From the NCBI GenBank assembly GCA_009885905.1, contig VFJU01000444.1, forward strand, positions 1-7,574: DNA of 7,574 bases, given 5' to 3'. Below, one piece after another: positions 1 through 6,499 of the stretch. Both the position numbers and the translations under genes were made by a program. A model generated the notes under the pieces. The model saw nothing but the letters and a program-made list of their open reading frames with translations, did no database searches and was not told the DNA's origin. How positions within the stretch are numbered: position 1 is the stretch's first letter; each line of letters opens with the position of its first letter. This stretch comes from Verrucomicrobiota bacterium (GTDB lineage Bacteria > Verrucomicrobiota > Verrucomicrobiia > Verrucomicrobiales > Akkermansiaceae).

Positions 1-144
1 GGCGGCTACGCAGTCTTCGGTAAGGTAGTAGACGGCATGGACGTAGTGGATAAAATCAAATCTGTTACCACCCGTCCAGACGCCCGCCTTGGCAGCGATG
101 TCCCCGTGGAACCTGTAACGATCCAATCTGCCAGCATCGAGTGA
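1..144 (+). CDS. Cyclophilin-type peptidyl-prolyl cis-trans isomerase, C-terminal fragment
   Basis: Only the last 47 residues and the stop codon are in the window; the gene begins upstream. The visible part starts [20 protein letters not shown], followed by a short linker and then [12 protein letters not shown]. This matches the end of bacterial cyclophilins (PpiA/PpiB type), where the [12 protein letters not shown] strand and helix come just before a final V-P-V-x-P-V-x-I strand. The family catalyses cis-trans isomerisation about Xaa-Pro bonds and assists protein folding. The catalytic arginine region and any signal peptide lie outside the window, so it cannot be called periplasmic or cytoplasmic, nor assigned to ppiA or ppiB. 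Its TGA stop overlaps the ATG of plsY, so it is probably the upstream gene of a plsY-gpsA operon. The family call is confident and the subtype is open. Confidence 0.88.
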   Translation, partial: GGYAVFGKVVDGMDVVDKIKSVTTRPDARLGSDVPVEPVTIQSASIE

Positions 145-146
145 TG
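142..146 (+). promoter_or_regulatory. Stop-start overlap (TGATG) coupling cyclophilin gene and plsY
   Basis: The cyclophilin stop TGA (142-144) shares its last base with the plsY ATG (144-146). An in-frame GTG at 141-143 is an alternative plsY start one codon earlier. No Shine-Dalgarno sequence is visible in the preceding 20 bases, so termination-reinitiation coupling is a reasonable inference for how plsY is translated. Confidence 0.6.
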
Positions 147-869
147 CAACTCTGGCTCTGCCCACTCATTGCTTTTTTGTTAGGATCTATCCCTTTCGGT
201 CTCATCATCGGCAAGGCGCATGGTATTAACATCCGTGAGCACGGCTCTGGCAATATCGGCGCAACGAACGTGTTGCGCGTGGTGGGCAAAAAATATGGAG
301 TTAGCTGCTTGTTTCTCGATGCCTTGAAGGGGTTCGTCCCGGTGGTGATTGCGCTGAATTTGATCCAAATCGAGGGGAAGAAAGTTGGATTATTCCATAT
401 CGATGCGCTCAGCGCTTACGCCGTGATCCTACCAGTTGCAGAACAGTTTAAAGGACAAATGCTTCATGTGATCACCGCTCTCGCTGCCATCCTAGGACAC
501 AATTATTCGCCATGGGTTGGATTCAAAGGCGGCAAAGGCATCGCCACATCAGCTGGTGTTTTACTTGGACTGATGCCAGCCGGAGTCGCTCTGTTGATCT
601 TGGTGTGGGTCCTGACTTTTTCACTCACACGCTACGTTTCACTTGCTAGCATCATTGCGGCCGCTGCCTTACCGCTAATCACCCACATCGGCGCACGCTT
701 TCACCATTTGCACAACGACAAGTCATTGCCCACGCTCTGGGAAGCCGGCACATGGAATAAGCCCTTGTTTTATTTTAGCATCATCATTGCCGTTCTCGCC
801 ATCTGCAAACACCGCATCAATATTGAGCGACTGCTGAACGGCACCGAGCATCGTTTCACTCGTAAATAG
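144..869 (+). CDS. plsY: Acyl-phosphate:glycerol-3-phosphate acyltransferase PlsY
   Basis: This integral membrane enzyme transfers an acyl group from acyl-phosphate (made by PlsX) to sn-glycerol-3-phosphate, giving lysophosphatidic acid, the first membrane-bound step of phospholipid synthesis. The three family signatures are present in order. These are GSIPFG near residues 14-19 with GSGNIGATN at 34-42; the glycine-rich block GHNYSPW..FKGGKG at about 118-132, continuing into ATSAG; and the C-terminal HRINIERLLNGTEHRF at about 223-238. Several hydrophobic stretches, at about residues 1-23, 57-73, 106-118, 137-180 and 209-221, fit a multi-pass protein. At 241 residues it is longer than the roughly 200 typical of the family. 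The extra length falls at about residues 74-106 and 184-207, between membrane segments. The ATG at 144 was chosen because it directly overlaps the preceding stop; a GTG at 141 would add one residue. gpsA, which makes its substrate, follows after 10 bases. Confidence 0.97.
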   Translation: MQLWLCPLIAFLLGSIPFGLIIGKAHGINIREHGSGNIGATNVLRVVGKKYGVSCLFLDALKGFVPVVIALNLIQIEGKKVGLFHIDALSAYAVILPVAEQFKGQMLHVITALAAILGHNYSPWVGFKGGKGIATSAGVLLGLMPAGVALLILVWVLTFSLTRYVSLASIIAAAALPLITHIGARFHHLHNDKSLPTLWEAGTWNKPLFYFSIIIAVLAICKHRINIERLLNGTEHRFTRK

Positions 870-879
870 AAATTCACTG

Positions 880-1890
880 ATGCCAGAATCTAAATTTAAA
901 TCCGCAGCCATCCTTGGTTCTGGCTCATTCGGCACGGCACTTGCAAAGTTACTAGCGCCGAAGATGGAGACGATTCTTCTCATCGGAAGAGACTGTGTCA
1001 CCGCGGATTCAATCAATCTCTATCACCGCAATCCTCATTACTTGAGTAATGTCCAACTCCAAGATAATGTGCGGGCTTCGATTGAAACAAATGATGCGCT
1101 TGCCTATTCATTAATCATTTTTGCCGTTCCAACTTCGTCCACACGCGAAATGGCATGCAAGCTTTTCAACGCAAACCTATCACCCACGGCGACTCTACTT
1201 TCCTGCGCGAAAGGCATAGAAAAATCCACTGGTGAACGCATGAGCCAAGTGCTGCGTAATGTTTTTCCTGAAAACCCGATCGCTATTTTATCCGGTCCCA
1301 ATCATGCCGAAGAAATTGCTGCAGGCATGGCCACCTGCGCGGTGATCGCATCAGATGACCACCATCTTGCAGTCGAACTCCAAGAACTTTTCACGTTCCC
1401 TCACTTCCGCGCTTACACCAGCGACGATCTCGCAGGAATCGAATTCGGTGGTGCGGTGAAAAATGTTTACGCCATTGCTGCGGGCATGGCTCATGGCTTA
1501 GGTCTTGGTGACAATGCCGTTGCAGCACTGGTAACCCGCGCACTTGCCGAAATGACCCGCCTCGGAACGGCACTGGGTGGAAGAATCGAAACTTTTTCCG
1601 GTCTTTCTGGCGTCGGTGACCTCATTGTCACCTGCTTTTCCGAGCACTCACGTAATCACCGCGTGGGCCTCGCACTCGGTAGCGGCAAAAGCCTCGAAGA
1701 AGCGGTCGCTGCTCTGGGAATGGTCGCTGAGGGAGTACCTAACACTCTTTCGATCCATGAGACCGCTAGGAGTGTCGGCGTAAGAACGCCAATCATCGAT
1801 GCTGTTTACAGCATTCTTTACCAAGGTAAACCCGCTCCACTAGCTATGAGCGAACTGCTCAGCCGTGATCCAAGACCCGAACACAGTTGA
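880..1890 (+). CDS. gpsA: NAD(P)H-dependent glycerol-3-phosphate dehydrogenase GpsA
   Basis: This cytoplasmic enzyme reduces dihydroxyacetone phosphate to sn-glycerol-3-phosphate, the backbone precursor for phospholipids. The N-terminal Rossmann fold shows the dinucleotide motif GSGSFG at residues 13-18. Next come FAVPT (81-85), SCAKGIE (108-114) and LSGPNHAEEIA (137-147). The C-terminal helical domain has AVKNVYAIAAG with the expected catalytic Lys194, the GLGLGDNA segment (206-213), and FSGLSGVGDL with Asp247. It also has SRNHRVG, whose Arg258 and Asn259 correspond to substrate-phosphate binding residues in the family, and VAEGVPN with Glu284. The length of 336 residues matches the usual 330-340, so the gene is intact. 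The ATG at 880 places the Rossmann beta strand right after a short N-terminus, as expected. It lies 10 bases after plsY with no visible Shine-Dalgarno sequence or promoter in the gap, so co-transcription with plsY is likely. PlsY consumes its product. Confidence 0.98.
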   Translation: MPESKFKSAAILGSGSFGTALAKLLAPKMETILLIGRDCVTADSINLYHRNPHYLSNVQLQDNVRASIETNDALAYSLIIFAVPTSSTREMACKLFNANLSPTATLLSCAKGIEKSTGERMSQVLRNVFPENPIAILSGPNHAEEIAAGMATCAVIASDDHHLAVELQELFTFPHFRAYTSDDLAGIEFGGAVKNVYAIAAGMAHGLGLGDNAVAALVTRALAEMTRLGTALGGRIETFSGLSGVGDLIVTCFSEHSRNHRVGLALGSGKSLEEAVAALGMVAEGVPNTLSIHETARSVGVRTPIIDAVYSILYQGKPAPLAMSELLSRDPRPEHS

Positions 1891-1907
1891 AATCACTCCA
1901 GGGCGAA
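1891..1907. other. Convergent gap between gpsA and dedA, no clear terminator
   Basis: Only 17 bases separate the stop codons of two genes pointing at each other. There is no GC-rich hairpin followed by a T-run for either strand here. The only nearby hairpin, a 5-bp stem at 1847-1861 inside gpsA, lacks a U-tract. Termination may be Rho-dependent, or the transcripts may overlap at their 3' ends. Confidence 0.5.
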
Positions 1908-2570
1908 TTAGGAATTTTTACTGCCGGTCAAACGCTGCATAACGAAGTATAAAATGCATATCGCGACTACCACGCCAACGATCCATATAGCTTCGTGCTT
2001 CACAGCATGAATCAAATGAGTTAGGTCAACCCCATCACCTTTCTGAAGAGCCAACATCTGGCTCGCTGGAAGTTTAGCCCCCACTTTCTGGCCCAAAACC
2101 GCTAAAACCCAACACCAAATCGCAGCACCGACTATGGTTAGAATGCTAAATTTAAGAAAACCCATGCGAATCATGCCCGCAGGAATCGATATTAAGTGAC
2201 GGATCACGGGTAGCAAGCGAGCGAAGAAAATTCCACCACCTTCATAGCGGTGCATGAAGCGCTCGGCACGCTCAACTTTATCAGACGGCAATAGGAAATA
2301 TTTACCGAACTTCATCACGACGGGTCGGCCAACGACCAAGGCGACCCAGTAAGTGATCGCCGATCCCAGCCACGAGCCGAAAGTTCCTGCAATGATCACC
2401 CCTAATACCGACATTTTTCCGCCCTGTGCTGCTAGAATCGCCGCCGGGGGTATCACCAGTTCACTGGGCACGGGAAAGATCGAACTCTCCATCGCCATCA
2501 GAATGACAACGCCGCCATATCCCCACTCGTGAACCCAACGAAACCAAATTTCAATTAACGATTGCATCAT
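1908..2570 (-). CDS. DedA-family (VTT-domain) membrane protein
   Basis: This is a multi-pass inner-membrane protein of the DedA/SNARE-associated (VTT) family. Bacterial members are linked to proton-dependent membrane homeostasis, and some to lipid carrier recycling; the substrate of this one cannot be read from sequence. From the GTG at 2579 it has 223 residues. Family hallmarks are ESSIFPVPSE (about 31-40) with its conserved acidic residues and a helix-breaking proline pair, a glycine-rich GSWLGSAITYW segment (68-78), and FFARLLPVIRHLISIPAG (118-135) with Arg121 and Arg127. Further hydrophobic helices lie at about 143-163 and 198-215. The length is usual for the family. Possible starts are GTG 2579, ATG 2570 and ATG 2567. 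I prefer ATG 2570, but no Shine-Dalgarno sequence decides it. hrpA ends 84 bases upstream of ATG 2570 on the same strand, so read-through is possible. Confidence 0.92.
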   Translation of the reverse strand: MMQSLIEIWFRWVHEWGYGGVVILMAMESSIFPVPSELVIPPAAILAAQGGKMSVLGVIIAGTFGSWLGSAITYWVALVVGRPVVMKFGKYFLLPSDKVERAERFMHRYEGGGIFFARLLPVIRHLISIPAGMIRMGFLKFSILTIVGAAIWCWVLAVLGQKVGAKLPASQMLALQKGDGVDLTHLIHAVKHEAIWIVGVVVAICILYFVMQRLTGSKNS

Positions 2571-2579
2571 ACGTGCCAC

Positions 2580-2654
2580 GAAACATGGTCAAATTCTCTG
2601 ACTTGGCAAGACCAACCCGACTTGGATAAACACCAGACACACTCAATTATTTTC
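2580..2654 (-). other. Spacer between hrpA and dedA
   Basis: This 75-base spacer between co-directional genes shows no U-tailed hairpin that would end hrpA transcription and no convincing -35/-10 pair for dedA. A small inverted repeat, TTGG-caaga-CCAA (2604-2616), is too short to interpret. dedA may therefore share the hrpA transcript. Confidence 0.4.
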
Positions 2655-5600
2655 TCATCGATCTCGAGAAATCATCTGTTCAATCCGCTTCTCAGATACC
2701 TTTCCAATCACTCGAATGTCAGGCGCAAAAATCGATATCCGATATTCCTCCAGCGCCCAACCGATAGCCCATAACCGCGGATCGTTTGGATGCTCCGTCC
2801 AACGATTAAACCACGGGGCCCATAGCCGTCTCATGCGCTGTAATTTTTCCAAATCCTTGACGATCGGTAATGATGATACCCGACCTAACCGAGAACGGAT
2901 TGCGCGAAGACGGCGTGGGTAATCACGCAGGCCTGCGAAGCCAGCACGCCAAGCGAAATCTTCACGGAAAAGCCATGCAAGCTGCTCTTCAATATCTACA
3001 GCGATCTCACCCAGATTGCGATCACCGTGGTTTACAACAACCCACTTTTGAATCTCTGGCAGTATCTCAAGAATCTCATCCACCGCTATCGCGATGGTCG
3101 TCGCGGCATCGTACAATTGGCCCCTCGCTTTCTCGGTGGTCATCCGAAATTCATCGGGCGAGCGTGGGAAAATTCCTCCTGCAGCTCCTTCGGCTGCAAG
3201 TAAAATAAGCTTATCTAAGGTCGTTCCACCGATACCTAGTCGAGGGAGTTCTACCTTGGCCATTATTCCTATCGGAAATTTTTTCTTTAGATGAGAAACC
3301 TGCTCTTTATGGGCTAACCAAAGCAACCTCGCACCACCGCAGCGATGCGACTCTTCAGCCTCCGCTGCACAAGTAAAAGCGCGCACTGCGACGGAATGAC
3401 CTTCATCTACCAGAGCAGGAAAAGCCGGACCGCCCGGCGTATCGACTCTAACAGGTAATCGCTCACCATCCCACGAGTTAATACCCTTTCGCTCAATGTC
3501 AGCATTCGCAACTGCCTCGAAGCGTACACGCATGATATCTGCTAACTGCAACTTCAACACCGCAACATCGTCACCCATTGCGAGTTCCTCACCATCATCG
3601 TCACAAACCCATATTTTTGTGACCAATTCTGGCGGAATTTTACTCGGATCATATTCCGAGACAGGAACGTCAGCACCCGTCCGCTCGAGAGCATACTCGG
3701 AAAGCGCTTGAAGAATCGACCGATCTTTCGGTGCGAACATCCATCGCTCAGCAAATCCCTCAGCCACGGATCCGATCGGTTGGCAAATTCGGCGGTAGTC
3801 TTTAGGCAATGACCGCAATAATATTTCCGCTCTTTCTCGCAAATTTCCATCGACCCCCCACGCGGGAAGCCATTCGGGGAGCTTGGGCAATTGATCGACG
3901 TGAACGCCGAGAGTGACACCATCATCGCGATCACCCTGTTTGGCATGATAGTAAAACGAATAATCGCATCCACCGTGTGAAAAAGTGTCGGGAAATCCAT
4001 CGAGTCCGAGATACACGAGATCCTCATCCACCACATCTGAAATTCCTAACATTAGCATCTCATTTCGATCGACCAACCATTTGTCGAAAGCAGCAGCCGT
4101 GTTAATATCTTCAGGGATTCGCTCTTGGTAAAAACGAAGAACTGCATCATCACTCCAAAGCCCACCTGGTCGCCGTAATTTTTTTTCGATTAGTTCAATT
4201 TCAGCTCGCATTTCTAACACATGATCAAGAAAAGGATAACTCTTCCGCAAACCGTTACCAATAATTCCTTCCCGTAAGAAAATACCACGGGCAGCTTTAG
4301 AATCGACGCGACCATAATGAACGCGTCTTCCAACCACCACTGGCAGACCTCCACAAATTACCGTTTCGGCGCCATAGACTGCTCCCTGATTTTCATCCCA
4401 ATGAGCATCGCCATACTTACTCTTGCACAAGTGGGGGGCGACTTTTTCAACCCACACTGGGTCAATGCGTGCCACGCGCCTTGCCCAAAGACGCGAAGTT
4501 TCTATCAATTCCATCCCCATCACCCACTCGAAGCGCTTGGGCAGCGAAAATAATCCAGAACCAGGAAATACCGCAAAGAAACCACCATTCGCACTTCGAT
4601 ATGATTTCGACTCACGATCCCACACTCCGAATTGACGAGGCACACCGGAGAGGAGCGCCTTGTGGATGGTGGCGTAGGCGGCCGCTCCAGATAGTTCCTT
4701 GCCGATGTCGCCGAGCTTGAGCTTCCACTCGCGTTCTAGCAAGTCCCCCAGTTCGTCGCAGACGTTGGCCCACTCCATGACGCGGCGGGCGTTGAGAAAG
4801 GTCGGCCCGCAGTACTTTCGCAGAGCGTTGCGCTGCCATCGCCCCTTGCCATCCCGGAAGCGGGCAAGATCCTGCCAGAGCCGCAGAAGTGTTATGAAGT
4901 CACTTTCTCCATCCTTCCAGCGAGCGTGTGCAGCATCCGCCTCGCGGGCTTTTTCCGCCGGTCGCTCGCGCGGATCGCTGGACTCCAATGCGGCAACGAT
5001 GGGCAAGACCTCTGCCAGGCAGTGTTCTTTTCGGGCTTCGATTAGCATCCGCCCGAGACGTGGATCAACGGGTAAACGAGCAATTTGACGACCATACTCT
5101 GTTAGTCGTTTATCCATATCTAACGCACCAACCTCACGCAGTGTGCGATAACCTTCTGCCACCGCCTTCGGTGCAGGTGGATCGAGAAACGGAAATTCGC
5201 CGATTTCAGGAAGCCCTAGCGCTTTCATCCGTAAAATCACCCCCGCCAGCGAACTGCGACGGATTTCTGGGTCAGTGAATTCCGGGCGCTCGGTAAGTTC
5301 CGTTTCCTCATAGAGCCGAACACAGACACCGTCGCGCACTCGTCCACAACGTCCCTTACGCTGACGCGCACTGGCTTGACTAACAGGCTCGACCTGCAAT
5401 CGTTGCACACCTTTTCCTGGGCTCCAGCGACTGACTCGCGCGATACCCGAGTCAATCACACAGGCAATACGAGGAATGGTTAGAGATGTCTCTGCAACGT
5501 TTGTGGCAAGGATAAGCCGGCGCTTATTGCCAGGATTGAAGACTCGCTGTTGATCACCGAGGCCAAGCCGGGCGAAGAGCGGCAGGACTTCCGTGCCACG

Positions 5601-6341
5601 ATAATTGCGACCTTCCAGTACATCAGCACATTCGCGAATTTCTCTCTCTCCGGGGAGAAAAATCAACACGTCACCACTCGGTTCAACCTCTTCAAGGTAG
5701 TCAACACCACGAGCAACGTGCTGTGCTAGATCTTCATCATCGAAAGGTGGTAAAAAAAATTCTGCGACAGGAAACATCCTACCGGGTGCTACAATTACGG
5801 GAGCTGGAATTCCATTGTTAGAAAAAAATTCCGAGAATGCACCGGCATCGAGTGTGGCTGATGAAATAATCAATTTCAAATTCTTGCGACGGTCGATCAG
5901 TCCTTTCACGTATCCTAACAGGAAGTCAATATTCAGTGAGCGTTCGTGCGCCTCATCAAGAATTAGTGCCTCGTATTGCTTTAAATCACGATCTCCTTGG
6001 GTCTCTGCGAGGAGAATGCCATCCGTCATGAATTTGATACGAGTGGCTCGCGATGTCTTGTCTTCGAAGCGGACTTGATAGCCTACAAAGTCACCGAGCG
6101 GCACCCGTAATTCCTCCGCGACACGCTTTGCCACACTGACCGCCGCAATCCGACGTGGCTGGGTGCACCCGATCCGCCCACCATCAACACCAAGAGCCTC
6201 GGCGACCATTTTCGGTAGCTGAGTGGTTTTTCCCGACCCTGTTTCGCTGACCACGACCACCACCGAATGTGCACGAATGGCAGCGAGAATTTCCTCTCGG
6301 TGCTCGACGACTGGCAGTTCTTTGGGATAATTCCAGTTCAT
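2655..6341 (-). CDS. hrpA: ATP-dependent DEAH-box RNA helicase HrpA
   Basis: This is a cytoplasmic DEAH-type RNA-dependent NTPase and 3'-to-5' helicase; E. coli HrpA acts on mRNA and helps resolve stalled ribosomes. From the ATG at 6341 it has 1228 residues, near the 1300 of E. coli HrpA. Motif I, ETGSGKTTQLPK, is at about residues 33-44; motif Ia, TQPRRIAA, at 60-67; motif II, DEAH, at 129-132; and motif III, SAT, at 161-163. Motif V, TNVAETSLT, is at about 280-288 and motif VI, QRKGRCGR, at 327-334. Helicase-associated (HA2/OB-like) parts follow, with IFP-like FAVFPGSGLF and ELIETSRLWARRVARIDP. A long HrpA-specific C-terminal region (DUF3418 type) runs to the end, closing with an LEEYRIS.F segment as in E. 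coli. An in-frame GTG at 6425 would add 28 residues, but MNWNYPKELPV aligns with the usual family start region, so the ATG is preferred. The roughly 80-residue N-terminal extension of E. coli HrpA is absent. It is divergent from can. An internal tract at 4621-5040 has higher GC than the rest. Confidence 0.96.
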   Translation of the reverse strand: MNWNYPKELPVVEHREEILAAIRAHSVVVVVSETGSGKTTQLPKMVAEALGVDGGRIGCTQPRRIAAVSVAKRVAEELRVPLGDFVGYQVRFEDKTSRATRIKFMTDGILLAETQGDRDLKQYEALILDEAHERSLNIDFLLGYVKGLIDRRKNLKLIISSATLDAGAFSEFFSNNGIPAPVIVAPGRMFPVAEFFLPPFDDEDLAQHVARGVDYLEEVEPSGDVLIFLPGEREIRECADVLEGRNYRGTEVLPLFARLGLGDQQRVFNPGNKRRLILATNVAETSLTIPRIACVIDSGIARVSRWSPGKGVQRLQVEPVSQASARQRKGRCGRVRDGVCVRLYEETELTERPEFTDPEIRRSSLAGVILRMKALGLPEIGEFPFLDPPAPKAVAEGYRTLREVGALDMDKRLTEYGRQIARLPVDPRLGRMLIEARKEHCLAEVLPIVAALESSDPRERPAEKAREADAAHARWKDGESDFITLLRLWQDLARFRDGKGRWQRNALRKYCGPTFLNARRVMEWANVCDELGDLLEREWKLKLGDIGKELSGAAAYATIHKALLSGVPRQFGVWDRESKSYRSANGGFFAVFPGSGLFSLPKRFEWVMGMELIETSRLWARRVARIDPVWVEKVAPHLCKSKYGDAHWDENQGAVYGAETVICGGLPVVVGRRVHYGRVDSKAARGIFLREGIIGNGLRKSYPFLDHVLEMRAEIELIEKKLRRPGGLWSDDAVLRFYQERIPEDINTAAAFDKWLVDRNEMLMLGISDVVDEDLVYLGLDGFPDTFSHGGCDYSFYYHAKQGDRDDGVTLGVHVDQLPKLPEWLPAWGVDGNLRERAEILLRSLPKDYRRICQPIGSVAEGFAERWMFAPKDRSILQALSEYALERTGADVPVSEYDPSKIPPELVTKIWVCDDDGEELAMGDDVAVLKLQLADIMRVRFEAVANADIERKGINSWDGERLPVRVDTPGGPAFPALVDEGHSVAVRAFTCAAEAEESHRCGGARLLWLAHKEQVSHLKKKFPIGIMAKVELPRLGIGGTTLDKLILLAAEGAAGGIFPRSPDEFRMTTEKARGQLYDAATTIAIAVDEILEILPEIQKWVVVNHGDRNLGEIAVDIEEQLAWLFREDFAWRAGFAGLRDYPRRLRAIRSRLGRVSSLPIVKDLEKLQRMRRLWAPWFNRWTEHPNDPRLWAIGWALEEYRISIFAPDIRVIGKVSEKRIEQMISRDR
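4621..5040 (-). other. GC-rich tract inside hrpA
   Basis: Counting by hand, these 420 bases contain 263 G or C (about 63%). The 60-base blocks on either side contain 28-30 (about 48%). On the coding strand the tract favours codons ending in G or C, for example AAG over AAA for lysine and CTC/CTG, GCC and CGC. The flanking parts of the same gene are more mixed. The reading frame is unbroken and the protein still matches HrpA, with the expected KDGESDF-LLRLW segment. It encodes roughly residues 434-573 counted from ATG 6341. Confidence 0.6.
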
Positions 6342-6399
6342 CACATCGCTGCAACCGTAAAAGGTGCGACGGCAATTCACGACATATTTGGCAGTACGT

Positions 6400-6485
6400 C
6401 CATCGCGAACCGTTTGCCCCTCCACTCTGAATGGAGATGAATCTTTCGCGTGGACGCGAGTGGTTCATATTGTCTACCATCGCGA
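6400..6485 (+). repeat. Two copies of CCATCGCGA flanking the hrpA/can divergent centre
   Basis: The 9-mer CCATCGCGA occurs at 6400-6408 and again at 6477-6485, in the same orientation and with start points 77 bases apart. Each copy contains the palindrome TCGCGA. The spacing is close to seven helical turns, as paired operator sites can be, but two short copies could also arise by chance. Confidence 0.35.
6446..6459 (+). promoter_or_regulatory. Small GC hairpin in the can leader region
   Basis: TCGCG (6446-6450) and CGCGA (6455-6459) are perfectly complementary around a TGGA loop. The hairpin lies about 40 bases upstream of the can ATG and has no T-tract, so it is not an intrinsic terminator. 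It may be an operator half-site pair or a leader structure. Confidence 0.3.
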
Positions 6486-6499
6486 GCGACTCGACTATT

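Larger units (their letters stand above)
6342..6499. promoter_or_regulatory. Divergent intergenic region between hrpA and can
   Basis: With ATG 6341 for hrpA and ATG 6500 for can, 158 bases separate the two start codons, and promoters for both genes are expected here. I see no strong sigma-70 consensus pair. The region contains a 9-base direct repeat (CCATCGCGA at 6400-6408 and 6477-6485), a small hairpin CTCCA/TGGAG (6420-6436) and a perfect 5-bp GC hairpin (6446-6459). Open frames from both genes extend into it (GTG 6425 for hrpA, ATG 6431 for can). If the longer starts were used, almost nothing would remain between the genes, which argues for the shorter starts. Confidence 0.5.

Noticed and set aside
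723..1016. Open frame of 97 codons on the - strand across the plsY-gpsA junction
   Set aside because: It is antisense to two well-supported genes and has no family resemblance.
1847..1861. Hairpin TGAGC-gaact-GCTCA near the end of gpsA as a terminator
   Set aside because: The stem is only 5 bp, lies inside the coding region and has no T-run after it.
3554..4036. Open frame of 160 codons on the - strand inside hrpA
   Set aside because: It is a shifted frame of hrpA with no recognisable domain, and hrpA is intact and strongly conserved across it.
4179..4186. Run of eight T (A on the hrpA coding strand) as a programmed frameshift site, with a similar A-run near 5752-5759
   Set aside because: hrpA reads through in frame with conserved sequence on both sides, and no stimulatory structure or useful alternative frame product is apparent.
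4699..5088. Open frame of 129 codons on the + strand, antisense to hrpA
   Set aside because: It coincides with the GC-rich tract, where stop codons are rare in all frames. Its Arg/Ser-rich composition is typical of an antisense shadow.
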